64,000 nucleotides of DNA, from positions 1-64,000 of the forward strand of contig JAAEPW010000416.1 of NCBI GenBank assembly GCA_024232355.1, read 5' to 3'. The stretch's first letter is position 1. Every line of letters starts with the position of its first letter. This DNA comes from Chloroflexota bacterium. Lineage in GTDB: Bacteria > Chloroflexota > Anaerolineae > B4-G1. The position numbers and the translations under genes were made by a program. This document shows positions 37,590-47,635 of this stretch, piece by piece. The notes under the pieces were generated by a model, which searched no databases, had not been told where the DNA came from, and saw only the letters and a program-made list of their open reading frames with translations.

Positions 37590-38138
37590 GTGTCACGTAT
37601 TGGTAGTATGCCTATTCCTCTACCCGATGGGGTGAGGGCTGATATTAAAGGTAGCCAGGTGACGGTGACGGGGGGCAAAGGCAGTCTTTTTCGCCGGTTT
37701 CATCCAGATATGGAGATTGTGCTGGAAGACAACCTGCTAAAGGTGCGGCGCCCAACCGATCAACGACACCACAAAGCACTGCATGGTCTAACACGAGCTT
37801 TGCTGAACAATATGGTAATCGGCGTGAACCAAGGTTTTCAGAAACAGTTGGCTGTTCACGGAGTTGGTTACCGGGTGGATTTGCAGGGCGATGGGAGTTT
37901 GTTGTTGCAATTGGGTTTCTCCCATCCAGTACGTATTACCCCACCTGAAGGGATCAAGTTTGAGGTTGAAGCTCGCACCAAAGTGATCACAATAAGTGGG
38001 ACTGATAAAGAGTCTGTGGGACAGGTGACAGCAGAGATCCGTGCTTGGCGGCCGCCAGAACCGTACAAAGGTAAAGGCATTAGGTACGTCGGTGAGTACG
38101 TTCGCCGCAAGGCTGGCAAGGCTGGCAAAATTGGGTAA
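37590..38138 (+). CDS. rplF: Ribosomal protein uL6
   Basis: 182 residues. SRIGSMPIPLPDGV, GVNQGFQKQLAVHGVGYRVDLQGD and RAWRPPEPYKGKGIRYVGEYVRRKAGKAGK are the L6 signatures of its two similar domains. GTG start at 37590, with GGGGAGG seven bases upstream; the TTG two codons earlier is less well placed. Confidence 0.96.
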   Translation: MSRIGSMPIPLPDGVRADIKGSQVTVTGGKGSLFRRFHPDMEIVLEDNLLKVRRPTDQRHHKALHGLTRALLNNMVIGVNQGFQKQLAVHGVGYRVDLQGDGSLLLQLGFSHPVRITPPEGIKFEVEARTKVITISGTDKESVGQVTAEIRAWRPPEPYKGKGIRYVGEYVRRKAGKAGKIG

Positions 38139-38193
38139 GATATTCAAGATTTGAGGATTATCCTTGAATCACCAGAAATCAAGAGGTTGAGTT

Positions 38194-38559
38194 ATGCCAG
38201 AAACTAATCGTCGAGTAGCCCGTTTGCGGCGACATAGGCGTGTACGGAAGCACATAGTTGGGACGTCGGAACGTCCACGGTTGAATGTTTTTCGCAGCCT
38301 GAGCCATATCTATGCTCAAGTGATTGATGACAGCCAGTCGAGTACGTTGGTTTCCGCTTCGACTATTGATCGAGAGATAGGGGCCGAAATTGAGGGATTG
38401 TCAAAAACTGAGCAGGCGCGCGTAGTTGGCAAGCTGTTGGCAGAGCGCGCATTGAGCCAGGGGATCACAAAGGTAGTATTTGACCGTGGTGGGTACAAGT
38501 ATCATGGTCGAGTGAAGGCTTTGGCAGACGCGGCCCGTGAGGGTGGACTCGAGTTTTAG
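38194..38559 (+). CDS. rplR: Ribosomal protein uL18
   Basis: 121 residues. [34 protein letters not shown] and [28 protein letters not shown] match L18, which binds 5S rRNA with L5. The 55-base gap from rplF holds a short ATTCAAG/CTTGAAT palindrome. Confidence 0.96.
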   Translation: MPETNRRVARLRRHRRVRKHIVGTSERPRLNVFRSLSHIYAQVIDDSQSSTLVSASTIDREIGAEIEGLSKTEQARVVGKLLAERALSQGITKVVFDRGGYKYHGRVKALADAAREGGLEF

Positions 38560-38590
38560 CGGCTAAAAGCCGTAAAGTAACGGAGGTAGA

Positions 38591-39130
38591 ATGGCCAGAG
38601 GGAACAGGCGGAATCGCGGGGGATCTCAAGACCGTGATGAACTGGATGAGCGCGTTGTAGATATCACACGAGTTGCCAAGGTTGTGAAGGGTGGTCGTCG
38701 TTTTGGCTTTCGCGTGGTAGCCGTGGTGGGCGACAACCGCGGTAAGGTTGGCATGGGTACTGGCAAGGCACGAGGCGTGCCTGATGCAATTCGTAAAGCG
38801 ACAGAGCGGGCACGGCGTGATATGCACTCTGTCCCATTGGTCCAAACGACAGTTCCGCACGAGGTGGTTGGACGATGCAGTGGCGCAAAGGTGTTGATCA
38901 AACCGGCTGCACCAGGAACAGGTGTTATCGCAGGTGGTGGTGTACGTGCTGTGATGGAGACTGTCGGCATACGTGACGTGCTCACAAAGTCGCAAGGTAG
39001 CGCCAATGTCCTCAATGTAGTGCGGGCAACGATGGATGCTTTGAGCCAACTTCGTCGGGTGGAAGATGTGGCTCGTGAGCGTGGTGTGCCTGAGGTCAAG
39101 GTGATGCCGTTCTGGAGGCGAGAAAAATGA
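38591..39130 (+). CDS. rpsE: Ribosomal protein uS5
   Basis: 179 residues. [71 protein letters not shown] and [26 protein letters not shown] are diagnostic. The conserved Gly/Lys loop at the mRNA entry is intact. Overlaps rpmD by four bases. Confidence 0.97.
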   Translation: MARGNRRNRGGSQDRDELDERVVDITRVAKVVKGGRRFGFRVVAVVGDNRGKVGMGTGKARGVPDAIRKATERARRDMHSVPLVQTTVPHEVVGRCSGAKVLIKPAAPGTGVIAGGGVRAVMETVGIRDVLTKSQGSANVLNVVRATMDALSQLRRVEDVARERGVPEVKVMPFWRREK

Positions 39131-39327
39131 GCCCCGCGAAGAAGGATCATCGACTGCATATTACACTGAGAAAGAGCCCGATCGGATATTCGTACAAGCA
39201 AAAGCGCACGCTGCGGGCATTGGGTTTGCGACGGATTAATCAGACAGTAGAACAAGAGAATACGCCGGTTATCCGCGGAATGGTCGCCAAAGTAAGTCAC
39301 CTGGTGACGGTGGAGCAAGCGGACTAG
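39127..39327 (+). CDS. rpmD: Ribosomal protein uL30
   Basis: 66 residues. [55 protein letters not shown] is a typical bacterial L30. Its start overlaps the rpsE stop (ATGA). Presence of L30 is useful because some lineages lack it. Confidence 0.95.
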   Translation: MSPAKKDHRLHITLRKSPIGYSYKQKRTLRALGLRRINQTVEQENTPVIRGMVAKVSHLVTVEQAD

Positions 39328-39347
39328 CTGGTTGCAGGGGGTGAGAG

Positions 39348-39827
39348 GTGAAGTTACACGATTTAAGGCCTGCCGAGGGATCAAAAAAGAAGCGTAAGCG
39401 CGCAGGGCGTGGTATTGCTGCTGGACGGGGCAAGACGGCTGGGCGTGGTATGAAAGGTCAAAAGGCGCGCAGTGGTGGTAGTCTACCGCCTTATTTTGAG
39501 GGTGGTCAGTTGCCCCTGGTACGAAAACTCCCGTTTGCGCGGGGTGTAGGTTTCCGTGATCCGTGGCGTGTCCGATTTACGCCTGTAAACCTGGACCGGC
39601 TGGATGTCTTTCTGGAGGGATCTGAAGTCACGCCCGAGACGTTGGTCGAGGCAGGTATTATCAAACGAGCGGACGAGTTGGTGGTGATTTTGGGGAGTGG
39701 CGAGTTGGAATGCCCGCTCACGATAAAGGCGCACCGGTTTTCGGCGAGTGCACGGGAAAAAATTGAAACGGCCGGGGGTGTGGTGGAGGAATTGCCTTGG
39801 CAGCGAGGCGGATATCGCACACGGTAA
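39348..39827 (+). CDS. rplO: Ribosomal protein uL15
   Basis: 159 residues. LHDLRPAEGSKKKRKRAGRGIAAGRGKTAGRGMKGQKARSG, the Gly/Arg-rich N-terminal extension, then GGQLPLVRKLPFARG and a folded C-terminal domain ending ELPWQRGGYRTR. GTG start with GGGGTGAGAGG upstream. Confidence 0.96.
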   Translation: MKLHDLRPAEGSKKKRKRAGRGIAAGRGKTAGRGMKGQKARSGGSLPPYFEGGQLPLVRKLPFARGVGFRDPWRVRFTPVNLDRLDVFLEGSEVTPETLVEAGIIKRADELVVILGSGELECPLTIKAHRFSASAREKIETAGGVVEELPWQRGGYRTR

Positions 39828-39917
39828 CGCATTGTTCTGAAGCAGTGTTGTTTAGAAATAGCGTATACTTTTATGCGATTCCGCTTGGGAAATGCGCATA
39901 AAAAGACAAGGTTGTTT

Positions 39918-39945
39918 TTGAATGACCTGTAACGCGATGTAGAAT
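39918..39945 (+). promoter_or_regulatory. Possible internal promoter before secY
   Basis: TTGAAT (39918-39923), 16-base spacer, TAGAAT (39940-39945), in the 137-base gap between rplO and secY. The same gap has a TTTTATGCG/CGCATAAAA palindrome (39869-39903). An internal start would decouple secY-adk-map from the ribosomal genes upstream. Confidence 0.45.
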
Positions 39946-39964
39946 TTTGGAGATTTGAGGACAG

Positions 39965-41299
39965 ATGATTCAAGCCCTGAGGAACGCTCTGGCTTTGCCC
40001 GATTTGCGGCGCAAGTTGTTATATACATTGCTGATACTCGTTGTTTACCGACTGGCGTCGCACGTGCCAGTGCCTGGAGTGGATCAGGCGGCATTGCAGC
40101 AACTATTGGAGAGCACTACTGGTGCTGGTTCATTTCTCAATATGATGAACCTGCTGTCTGGTGGAGCGGTAGCCAATTTTTCGGTGATGGCTAATGGTGT
40201 GTATCCATACATCACAGCCCAAATCATTTTTTCGTTGTTGCAACCGATCATTCCTGCCTTGGAGCGGGTAGCTGAGGAAGGAGAGGCCGGGCAGCGCAAG
40301 ATCAATCAGTGGACGTATTATCTGGCTATTCCGTTGGGATTGCTGCAAGCTATCGGGCAGGCGCGAATCTTTAGCTCGGGAAGTGCCACGCCCATCTTGC
40401 CCCACTTTGGGTTCGACTCGCCAGAGAATGCCTTATCTACAGTTGCGGTATTGGTGGCAATGACGGCAGGCACGATGTTTGCTATCTGGCTGGGTGATTT
40501 GATCACCGAGCAGGGCATTGGTAATGGTTTGTCTATGATTATTTTTGGCGGCATTGTGTCTCGTATGCCGCAGAATCTGAGGCGTATCTTTGACAGTGCT
40601 GCAATATATGATAATCCCCAGGTAATGGGTTTTGTTATGCTGGGTATTGTGTTGATTATCCTGATTATCACGATGTTTGTGATTGTGGTGGTGCAGGAAG
40701 GAGAACGGCGGATTCCAGTTCAATATGGCAAGCGTGTGCGGGGCATCAAAATGTACGCTGGTGGAAGCTCTCACATTCCGCTCAAGGTCAACACGGCTGG
40801 TATGATCCCGTTGATTTTTGCTCAGTCTATACTCACTTTTCCGGCGGTGATCTCACAATTCTTTGTGAATAGTGAAAACGCCAGGTTGGGCGACTTTGCT
40901 GAAGGTGTGATGAATTTCTTTAGTGGGCAGAGCCCTTGGTACGGTGCGATTTACTTTTTTGCGGTCGTTGGATTCACATATTTCTATACAGACATCATGG
41001 TGCAGCAGCAGGATTTGCCAGGCGCGCTGCAACGGCAGGGTGGCTTTATCCCCGGAATCCGACCGGGTAAAAAGACGGCTGATTTCATCAATTCCGTCTA
41101 CCGGCGTATCACGTTGGTGGGTGCGATTTTCCTAGGTGGAGTGGCTGTGTTGCCCTACATCGTGGACATATTCTTGGAAACGAACATACTGCTCATTACG
41201 GCTTCTGGTTTGTTGATCGTGGTCGGTGTGGTTCTCGACACGATGCGTCAGTTGGAGGCCCAACTCTTGATGCGCCATTATGAAGGGTTCATGAAGTAG
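39965..41299 (+). CDS. secY: Protein translocase subunit SecY
   Basis: A 444-residue polytopic membrane protein with about ten TM helices, the channel subunit of SecYEG. Diagnostic parts are YRLASHVPVPGVD with the first lumenal loop/plug region, NGVYPYITAQIIF, EGEAGQRKINQWTYYL, LGDLITEQGIGNGLS, QEGERRIPVQYGKRVRG, KVNTAGMIPLIFAQS and the C-terminal LMRHYEGFMK. Length and topology are normal. GAGG lies about nine bases before the ATG. Confidence 0.97.
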   Translation: MIQALRNALALPDLRRKLLYTLLILVVYRLASHVPVPGVDQAALQQLLESTTGAGSFLNMMNLLSGGAVANFSVMANGVYPYITAQIIFSLLQPIIPALERVAEEGEAGQRKINQWTYYLAIPLGLLQAIGQARIFSSGSATPILPHFGFDSPENALSTVAVLVAMTAGTMFAIWLGDLITEQGIGNGLSMIIFGGIVSRMPQNLRRIFDSAAIYDNPQVMGFVMLGIVLIILIITMFVIVVVQEGERRIPVQYGKRVRGIKMYAGGSSHIPLKVNTAGMIPLIFAQSILTFPAVISQFFVNSENARLGDFAEGVMNFFSGQSPWYGAIYFFAVVGFTYFYTDIMVQQQDLPGALQRQGGFIPGIRPGKKTADFINSVYRRITLVGAIFLGGVAVLPYIVDIFLETNILLITASGLLIVVGVVLDTMRQLEAQLLMRHYEGFMK

Positions 41300-41311
41300 G
41301 AGATCGTTGCG

Positions 41312-41971
41312 ATGGGACACTTTGTTGTGCTTTTAGGTCCACCCGGTGCGGGCAAGGGAACGCAGGCCAAGCTGTTGGCCAAGGCGTTCGATATGCCGCA
41401 CGTATCGAGCGGTGATTTATTTCGCGACAATCTGGGGCGCAAAACGGAACTAGGGTTGCTGGCAAAGACGTACATGGACCGGGGTGATCTCGTGCCCGAC
41501 GACGTAACAGTGCGTATGGTGATTGAACGGCTTGGTCGGCCTGATTGTCAAAAGGGAGCGCTTTTGGATGGCTTTCCGCGGACACTGAATCAGGCTGCGG
41601 CGTTGGACGATGCGTTGGATGAACGAGGGCAGCACGTAGGTACTGTCCCCTTGATTCAGGTACAGGATGACAAAGTGATGAGGCGACTCACCGCTCGCCG
41701 CTCGTGCCGGAACTGTGGGGCGGTGTACAATTTGGTTTTTAAGCCACCTAGCGTGGAGGGTGTGTGCGACGCTTGTGATGGTGAATTGTACCAGCGGGAC
41801 GACGATAACCCAGAGACAGTACGTAACCGATTGTACACGTATTATAAAGAGACATCGCCACTTATTGGGTACTATTTTGCAAAAGAGTTGTTGGTCGAGG
41901 TCAGCGGAGAGCAAGGAATCGACGATGTGCAGGCTGATTTGCAAAAGACCGTGAAAGCGGTGGCCGAGTAG
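41312..41971 (+). CDS. adk: Adenylate kinase, zinc-LID type
   Basis: 219 residues. P-loop LLGPPGAGKGTQAK, substrate region HVSSGDLFRDN, DGFPRTLNQAAALD and the long-form LID domain with four Cys (CRNCGAVYN ... CDACDGELYQRDDDNPETVRNRL), the zinc-binding version. Interconverts ATP+AMP and 2 ADP. Usual neighbour of secY and map. AGGAG upstream of the ATG. Confidence 0.97.
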   Translation: MGHFVVLLGPPGAGKGTQAKLLAKAFDMPHVSSGDLFRDNLGRKTELGLLAKTYMDRGDLVPDDVTVRMVIERLGRPDCQKGALLDGFPRTLNQAAALDDALDERGQHVGTVPLIQVQDDKVMRRLTARRSCRNCGAVYNLVFKPPSVEGVCDACDGELYQRDDDNPETVRNRLYTYYKETSPLIGYYFAKELLVEVSGEQGIDDVQADLQKTVKAVAE

Positions 41972-41982
41972 TTTATGGATTG

Positions 41983-42756
41983 GTGAGTAATCTGACGATC
42001 ACTCTTAAATCGGCAACCGAAATTAACAAAATGCGTCGCGCTGCCCAGATCGTGGCCGAGGTACTAGAGGGGATGCGCGAACGGGTCGCGCCAGGTGTGA
42101 CGACGGCAGAGTTGGATGAATTGGCAGAAAGCGTAATCCGCGGACACAATGCCATTCCGTCGTTCAAAGGGTATCCGCCTGGCAGCGTTTATCCGTTCCC
42201 TGCCAATATCTGTACATCGGTGAACGAGGAACTGGTTCACGGTATTCCCGGGGCGCGCGTGTTGCAAGAAGAGGACATTATCAGTATAGATGTTGGGACC
42301 ATTCTTGATGGCTACCACGGCGATGCGGCAGTCACTTTGCCGGTGGGGCAGATCAGCCCAGAGGCGCAAAGGTTGCTTGATGTGACTGAAGGCGCGCTCT
42401 ATGCGGGCATCGCTGCTGCCAGGGTGGGCAACCATTCGGGTGACATTTCTGCCGCTATCCAGACCTATGTGGAAAGTCGTGGGTACAACGTTGTGCGAGA
42501 GTACACTGGTCACGGCATTGGGCAAAGGATGCACGAGGATCCCCAAGTGCCCAATCACGGTCAGCCGGGAAAAGGTGTACCTTTGCGCAAAGGGATGACC
42601 ATAGCGCTGGAACCGATGGTCCTAGTTGGAGACGCTCGTGTGCGGGTGTTGGACGATCATTGGACCGTGGTTTCGCGTGATGGCAAGTTGACAGCACATT
42701 TTGAACATGATATCGCCATCACTGATGGTGATGCAGAGATTTTGTCACGATTGTGA
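41983..42756 (+). CDS. map: Methionine aminopeptidase, type I
   Basis: About 257 residues. The five metal ligands of the pita-bread fold can be followed: [16 protein letters not shown] (two Asp), [21 protein letters not shown] (His), MTIALEPMV (Glu) and [11 protein letters not shown] (Glu/Asp region). It removes initiator Met from nascent proteins. The start is GTG 41983 (or TTG 41980); there is no good Shine-Dalgarno and the gene lies 11 bases after adk. Between map and rpmJ only 28 bases remain, so infA is not at its usual place. Confidence 0.95.
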   Translation: MSNLTITLKSATEINKMRRAAQIVAEVLEGMRERVAPGVTTAELDELAESVIRGHNAIPSFKGYPPGSVYPFPANICTSVNEELVHGIPGARVLQEEDIISIDVGTILDGYHGDAAVTLPVGQISPEAQRLLDVTEGALYAGIAAARVGNHSGDISAAIQTYVESRGYNVVREYTGHGIGQRMHEDPQVPNHGQPGKGVPLRKGMTIALEPMVLVGDARVRVLDDHWTVVSRDGKLTAHFEHDIAITDGDAEILSRL

Positions 42757-42784
42757 CAACTGTAGTGTGAGGAGGTATGATGCG

Positions 42785-42898
42785 ATGAAGGTATCGCCCT
42801 CGGTAAAGCGGCGTTGCCCCAAGTGCAAGGTCATTCGGCGGCGTGGTGTGGTGCGTGTGATTTGTGACAATCCAAAACACAAACAACGGCAAGGGTAG
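42785..42898 (+). CDS. rpmJ: Ribosomal protein bL36, zinc form
   Basis: 37 residues: [21 protein letters not shown] and [15 protein letters not shown]. The C, C, C, H zinc ligands are complete. The ATG at 42785 gives the canonical start; GAGGAGG lies about nine bases upstream. Confidence 0.95.
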   Translation: MKVSPSVKRRCPKCKVIRRRGVVRVICDNPKHKQRQG

Positions 42899-42932
42899 CA
42901 GGTTGTAGATTGCAGATTGCAGGAGAGAAAAT

Positions 42933-43322
42933 ATGGCGCGTATTGCAGGGATAGACTTGCCAAGGAATAAACAGGTAGGAATCAGTCTAACGTATATCTA
43001 TGGTATTGGGCGTAGTGTAAGCCTCGAGATTCTTCGTAAGGCTGGCGTACAACCTACCATAAAGGTCAGGGATCTGACCGAGTCGGAAGTTGCGGCGTTG
43101 CGTGAAACAATCGCCCGCGAATACCTGGTTGAAGGTGATTTGCGGCGTGAGGTACAGACGAATATTCGGCGCTTGATAGACATTGGTTGCTATCGTGGTC
43201 TGCGTCATCGTCGTAACTTGCCCGTACACGGTCAACGTACAAAGACCAACGCTCGTACCAAGCGCGGCCCCAAAAAGACGGTGGCTGGCCGTGGTCGACG
43301 GCGTGGAATGAAGAAGAAATAG
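42933..43322 (+). CDS. rpsM: Ribosomal protein uS13
   Basis: 129 residues. [72 protein letters not shown] and a basic C-terminal tail ([10 protein letters not shown]). It contacts the P-site tRNA and forms bridges to the 50S subunit. GGAGAGA upstream. Confidence 0.97.
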   Translation: MARIAGIDLPRNKQVGISLTYIYGIGRSVSLEILRKAGVQPTIKVRDLTESEVAALRETIAREYLVEGDLRREVQTNIRRLIDIGCYRGLRHRRNLPVHGQRTKTNARTKRGPKKTVAGRGRRRGMKKK

Positions 43323-43340
43323 TCGAATGCTGGAGGAGTA

Positions 43341-43733
43341 ATGGCAAAATCAACTCAACGTCGAGGTGGACGCCGCGTGAAGAAGAATGTGCCGCGTGGA
43401 CAGGCGCACATTCATTCCACCTTTAATAATACGATCGTTACCATGACTGATATGCAGGGGAACGTAATCAACTGGTGCAGTGGTGGAATGGTCGGATTCA
43501 AGGGGTCGCGCAAGAGCACGCCTTTTGCGGCTCGACAGGCTGCCAATCGGGCGGCCAAGATAGCTGTGGACAATGGGATGGTCGAGGTGGATGTTTACGT
43601 CAAAGGGCCTGGTCCCGGACGAGAAGCTGCGATTCGTTCTCTTCAGACCGCGGGTTTGAGAGTACGTTCTATTACCGACGTGACCCCAATTCCGCACAAT
43701 GGTTGTCGTCCACCCAAGAAACGTCGGATGTAG
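43341..43733 (+). CDS. rpsK: Ribosomal protein uS11
   Basis: 130 residues. [46 protein letters not shown] and [18 protein letters not shown]...[17 protein letters not shown] are standard for S11, part of the 30S platform. GGAGGAG lies upstream of the ATG. Confidence 0.97.
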   Translation: MAKSTQRRGGRRVKKNVPRGQAHIHSTFNNTIVTMTDMQGNVINWCSGGMVGFKGSRKSTPFAARQAANRAAKIAVDNGMVEVDVYVKGPGPGREAAIRSLQTAGLRVRSITDVTPIPHNGCRPPKKRRM

Positions 43734-43771
43734 TCTGGAATTTATCAGATAGGATTTAGGAGTAGTAGAGT

Positions 43772-44413
43772 ATGGCCAGATATACCGGCCCGGTTTGTAA
43801 GCTGTGCCGCCGTGAAGGTGAAAAACTATTTTTAAAGGGTAGTCGGTGCATGTCACCCAAATGCCCGTTTGAGCGAGACCGAGGGTATCCACCCGGTGAA
43901 CACGGTCGGATGGCTCAATTCCGCCGTCGTCGCACATCAGACTATGCGCGTCAGTTGCGCGGAAAGCAAAAAGTACGCCGTATTTATGGTGTATTGGAAC
44001 GACAGTTCCGTCGCTACTTTCGCGAGGCGGAACGTCGCCCCGGGCTTACGGGTGCGAATTTACTCATCATATTGGAGAGTCGACTGGATAACATCGTCTA
44101 CCGGCTTGGATTTGCTGACTCGCGGTCGCAAGCCCGGCAGTTGGTGCAACATGGCCATTTTCTCCTCAATGGTCGTCGCACGAACATCCCGTCCTACATC
44201 GTCTGTCCGAACGATCGGATTACGGTACGAGAGGGGAGTCGGAAGCGTAACTATTTTAAGGAACGTGCCGAGCTTTTGGACGAGGGATCAGTGCCTCACT
44301 GGTTGAGCCTGGATTCAAATGCGATGGTGGGGCGAGTTCTCCAGTTACCTGCGCGAGAAGACATTGCTGCGGAATTGAACGAGCAGTTGATCGTCGAGTA
44401 CTATTCGCGGTAG
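43772..44413 (+). CDS. rpsD: Ribosomal protein uS4, zinc form
   Basis: 213 residues. [45 protein letters not shown] carries the four N-terminal Cys of zinc-type S4. The S4 RNA-binding domain follows ([42 protein letters not shown]), with the C-terminal IVEYYSR. It nucleates 30S assembly and in E. coli represses the alpha operon. Confidence 0.97.
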   Translation: MARYTGPVCKLCRREGEKLFLKGSRCMSPKCPFERDRGYPPGEHGRMAQFRRRRTSDYARQLRGKQKVRRIYGVLERQFRRYFREAERRPGLTGANLLIILESRLDNIVYRLGFADSRSQARQLVQHGHFLLNGRRTNIPSYIVCPNDRITVREGSRKRNYFKERAELLDEGSVPHWLSLDSNAMVGRVLQLPAREDIAAELNEQLIVEYYSR

Positions 44414-44527
44414 GGGGATATCGGACGTCTCGCTTCTGGGTTGATCTGGTGGATTGTGAGGGGTTCTTGTACGTTTTTCCACCCGGTTGGTCAGAAGCTA
44501 GTTGAATTTGAACACAGGAGGCGATAG

Positions 44528-45457
44528 TTGTCAGTTCAAGTACTACCAAAAATTGAGACAGATGCGATTTCCCAAAAGTACGGCCGGTTTGTAATTGGGC
44601 CGCTGGAGAGTGGCTTTGGGGTCACATTGGGTAATGCCCTTCGTCGGGTTTTGCTTTCTGCACTGCCTGGAGCAGCAGTGACCTCGGTTCGCATTTCTGA
44701 TGTGCCGCACGAGTTCACTTCCTTTCCTGGGGTGCGTGATGATGTGATACAGTTTGTGTTGCAAGTCAAGCAACTGCGCCTCAAGATGGAGAGCCAGGAA
44801 CCGATGCGCATGTCTCTTCAAATGCGGGGTGAAGGCACAGTGACGGCGGGTGATATTCAGGCACCCCCAGAGATCGAGATCTTGAATCCTGACCTCTATC
44901 TCTTGACTGCGGATTCCGCCGATGTAGATCTCGATATCGAATTTACAGTTGAATATGGGCGAGGTTACTTGTCATCAGATGGGCGCGGTCGAATGCCCAT
45001 TGGCGAGTTGCCCTTGGATGCCATGTTCAATCCTATTAGCCGTGTTGCTTTTGACGTGGATCGAGCACGGGTGGGCCAGATGACCAACTATGATCGTCTG
45101 ATGTTGGAAGTCTGGAGCGATGGGCGCATTGCACCGTTGGATGCACTCAAAGAAGCAGCCCGCATTCTGGTGACTCATTTGCGATTGATCGCTGGTCTTA
45201 CGATGGAAGAGGAAGTCGAGCCGGTCGAGGAAGGGGTTGGTCTTCCCAGTGAAGTCTACGAGATCCCGATCGAACAGCTTGATTTGAGTGTTCGCGTGTT
45301 TAACTCTCTCCGCCGCACGGGCATCACCAGTGTAGGTGAGGTGATGGAGATGCTGACGTTGGGAGAGGATACTTTGTTGACTATTCGCAACTTTGGACAA
45401 AAGTCATTGGACGAATTGCACGAGCGCCTTCAAGAGCGAGGTTTTCTGGAGGACTAG
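44528..45457 (+). CDS. rpoA: DNA-directed RNA polymerase alpha subunit
   Basis: 309 residues. The N-terminal domain has YGRFVIGPLESGFGVTLGNALRRVLLSALPGAAVTSVRI and TNYDRLMLEVWSDGRIAPLDALKEAARIL; the C-terminal domain has LSVRVFNSLRRTGITSVGEVMEMLT...IRNFGQKSLDELHERL, which contacts UP elements and activators. TTG start with AGGAGG about five bases upstream. The 114-base gap from rpsD contains nothing recognised. Confidence 0.97.
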   Translation: MSVQVLPKIETDAISQKYGRFVIGPLESGFGVTLGNALRRVLLSALPGAAVTSVRISDVPHEFTSFPGVRDDVIQFVLQVKQLRLKMESQEPMRMSLQMRGEGTVTAGDIQAPPEIEILNPDLYLLTADSADVDLDIEFTVEYGRGYLSSDGRGRMPIGELPLDAMFNPISRVAFDVDRARVGQMTNYDRLMLEVWSDGRIAPLDALKEAARILVTHLRLIAGLTMEEEVEPVEEGVGLPSEVYEIPIEQLDLSVRVFNSLRRTGITSVGEVMEMLTLGEDTLLTIRNFGQKSLDELHERLQERGFLED

Positions 45458-45506
45458 GCATTGTTCAAAGAACGGCATTACTTGAAAGAAGAGTGGAGGT
45501 GCGCAA

Positions 45507-45920
45507 ATGCGACATCGGGTCGCTGGTAAAAGACTAAATCGCTCTAGCGCTAACCGTAGAGCGTTACGACGTAACCTGGTGACAGCGCTGCTTCAGCACG
45601 AGCGGATCGAGACAACCGAGGCAAAAGCCAAGGCGATCCGTGGGCAAGCAGAAAAGCTGATCACATTGGCAAAGCGTGGTTTGGTGGCAGAGCAGGATGA
45701 ACCCGCTCGGGGTGTCCACGCTCGCAGATTGGCAGCCGGACGTATGAACCGGTGGGTGACAGATTCTGAGGGGGCGGTGATCGATATTTTGGACAAACTA
45801 TTCAATGATATCGCGCCCCGTTATGCAGAGAGACCCGGCGGTTATACACGCGTCTACAAGCTAGGGCCGCGTAAGGGCGACGCCGCGCCGATGGTTTTGT
45901 TAGAGTTGGTGGAGGAGTAA
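45507..45920 (+). CDS. rplQ: Ribosomal protein bL17
   Basis: 137 residues. MRHRVAGKRLNRSSANRRALRRNLVTALLQHERIETTEAKAKAIR is diagnostic; the family's conserved GGYTRVYKLGPRKGDAAPMVLLELV ends the protein. Sits by the exit tunnel. Usual neighbour of rpoA. GGAGG upstream of the ATG. Confidence 0.97.
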   Translation: MRHRVAGKRLNRSSANRRALRRNLVTALLQHERIETTEAKAKAIRGQAEKLITLAKRGLVAEQDEPARGVHARRLAAGRMNRWVTDSEGAVIDILDKLFNDIAPRYAERPGGYTRVYKLGPRKGDAAPMVLLELVEE

Positions 45921-45932
45921 GCGGGCACTAAA

Positions 45933-46664
45933 ATGCGGGTGCGGGTGATCGTCGCCTACGACGGTACGGATTATGGAGGTCTCCAGCGCCAGGTCAATGC
46001 TCCGACTATTCAGGGAGCACTAGAGGCAGCACTGGCGCAGATAACTCAAGAGACAATTACCGTTTTAGCCGCAGGCCGCACGGATGCTGGCGTACACGCG
46101 GTAGGGCAGGTCGTCGCATTTGATACAACTTGGCGGCACGGGGTGGAGGATTTACAGCGGGCACTGAACGCAGTTTTACCTGCTGACATTGCCGTCAGGA
46201 ACGTTGAAAAAGCGGAGCCAGATTTCCACCCACGTTATGACGCTCGCAGTCGGCACTATCGGTACACATTGTACAATGCATCGGTGCGTTGCCCTTTGGA
46301 ACAGCGATACAGCCTGCACATAACTGCTTTGCTGGATGTGGGTGCGATGCATCGGGCGGCACAGCTTTTGGTGGGTGAGCACGACTTTGCAGCCTTTGGA
46401 CGACCGCACAAGCAGGGTGGACCAACAGTGCGCCGAATGCTGATGACTGAGTGGGGGGGCCAAGTCCCCCGGTTGACCTTTGACATTGAGGCAAACGCTT
46501 TTCTCTATCGTATGGTGCGCAGTATTGTGGGAACATTGCTCCTGGTAGGGAAGGGAGCGATGCGTGTGGAAGAGTTCGCGGCGGTGCTGGCATCGCGCAA
46601 TCGCGATCAGGCCGGGACGACGGCTCCTCCGCACGGACTTTGCCTGATGAAAGTAAAATATTAG
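45933..46664 (+). CDS. truA: tRNA pseudouridine(38-40) synthase TruA
   Basis: 243 residues. [14 protein letters not shown], the catalytic Asp in [14 protein letters not shown] near residue 51, [19 protein letters not shown] and [17 protein letters not shown] are conserved. Modifies U38-U40 of tRNA anticodon stems. Commonly placed between rplQ and rplM. Confidence 0.96.
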   Translation: MRVRVIVAYDGTDYGGLQRQVNAPTIQGALEAALAQITQETITVLAAGRTDAGVHAVGQVVAFDTTWRHGVEDLQRALNAVLPADIAVRNVEKAEPDFHPRYDARSRHYRYTLYNASVRCPLEQRYSLHITALLDVGAMHRAAQLLVGEHDFAAFGRPHKQGGPTVRRMLMTEWGGQVPRLTFDIEANAFLYRMVRSIVGTLLLVGKGAMRVEEFAAVLASRNRDQAGTTAPPHGLCLMKVKY

Positions 46665-46705
46665 GAACCAGATTTTTGTTTCTGGTGAATGGGAGTATCG
46701 GAATC

Positions 46706-47140
46706 GTGGAAAAGACTTTTGTGACAAGAAAAGAAGACGTTCAGCGTGATTGGTTCGTGGTAGATGCCACAGGGCAGACGCTGGGCCGCTTGGCAACTCG
46801 GGTGGCACATATGCTGCGTGGCAAGCACAAGCCTATCTATTCGCCCTCGGTCGATGCAGGTGATTATGTGGTCGTTGTGAATGCTGAAAAGATTCACGTG
46901 ACAGGACATAAACTGGATCAAAAGATGTATTATCGCCACTCGGGGTATCCTGGGGGATTAAAGGAGATCACGCTTCGTAATCTGCTTAAAAAACACCCCA
47001 CGCGAGTAGTTGAACACGCAGTACGGGGTATGCTGCCGAAAAACCGGCTGGGGCGACAAGTGTTCAAAAAGCTCAAGGTCTATGCTGGTCCCGATCATCC
47101 CCACGAGGCGCAGCAGCCCGAGTCGTTAGAGTTGAAATAA
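46706..47140 (+). CDS. rplM: Ribosomal protein uL13
   Basis: 144 residues. [73 protein letters not shown] and [35 protein letters not shown] are standard. GTG start at 46706 gives the canonical N-terminus, with GGGAG ten bases upstream; the in-frame ATG at 46640 would overlap truA. Confidence 0.95.
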   Translation: MEKTFVTRKEDVQRDWFVVDATGQTLGRLATRVAHMLRGKHKPIYSPSVDAGDYVVVVNAEKIHVTGHKLDQKMYYRHSGYPGGLKEITLRNLLKKHPTRVVEHAVRGMLPKNRLGRQVFKKLKVYAGPDHPHEAQQPESLELK

Positions 47141-47157
47141 TAGGAGAGGGAATAATA

Positions 47158-47547
47158 ATGGAGTATTACGAGGCAGTTGGGCGACGCAAGAGGGCTACAG
47201 CGCGGGTGCGTCTGTTTCTCGGAGGCGAAGGTACCATTGTCATAAACGACAAACCACTCGAAGAGTATTTTCCGCGAGGCAGCGATGTATTGTCTCTTAC
47301 AGGGCCACTGACAGCGACAGCGAATGAGAATCGCTTTAATATCAGCATCAAAGTCAAGGGCGGCGGGATGACGGGGCAGTCTGGCGCGTCGCGGATGGGC
47401 ATTGCGCGCGCGTTGTTAAAGGTAGACCCAGACCTGCGGCCGATCTTGCGTAAGGGTGGTTTCCTCACCCGTGATGCGCGGGAAAAAGAGCGGAAAAAGC
47501 CTGGCCTCAAGAGAGCTCGCAAGGCACCTCAGTACACAAAGCGTTAA
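47158..47547 (+). CDS. rpsI: Ribosomal protein uS9
   Basis: 129 residues. EAVGRRKRATARVRLFLGGEGTIVINDKPLEEYFPR, KGGGMTGQSGASRMGIARALL and the C-terminal KKPGLKRARKAPQYTKR, whose final Lys-Arg reaches the P-site tRNA. Last gene of the ribosomal block; a terminator follows within 25 bases. Confidence 0.97.
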   Translation: MEYYEAVGRRKRATARVRLFLGGEGTIVINDKPLEEYFPRGSDVLSLTGPLTATANENRFNISIKVKGGGMTGQSGASRMGIARALLKVDPDLRPILRKGGFLTRDAREKERKKPGLKRARKAPQYTKR

Positions 47548-47570
47548 TCAACAGAAAAAGTTGGTGCTAT

Positions 47571-47600
47571 GGGGCAGGGCATGATTGCCTTGCCCCTTTT
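47571..47600 (+). terminator. Terminator of the ribosomal block
   Basis: GGGGCAGGG pairs with CCTTGCCCC (one G-T pair) and is followed by TTTT, 24 bases after the rpsI stop. Confidence 0.75.
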
Positions 47601-47635
47601 GCATTTCCGTAGGTTTTTGTATCAGAGAGGTATGT

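Noticed and set aside
39869..39903. Terminator between rplO and secY
   Set aside because: TTTTATGCG/CGCATAAAA is a palindrome, but the T-run is in the 5' arm and not after the stem, so it does not look like an intrinsic terminator.
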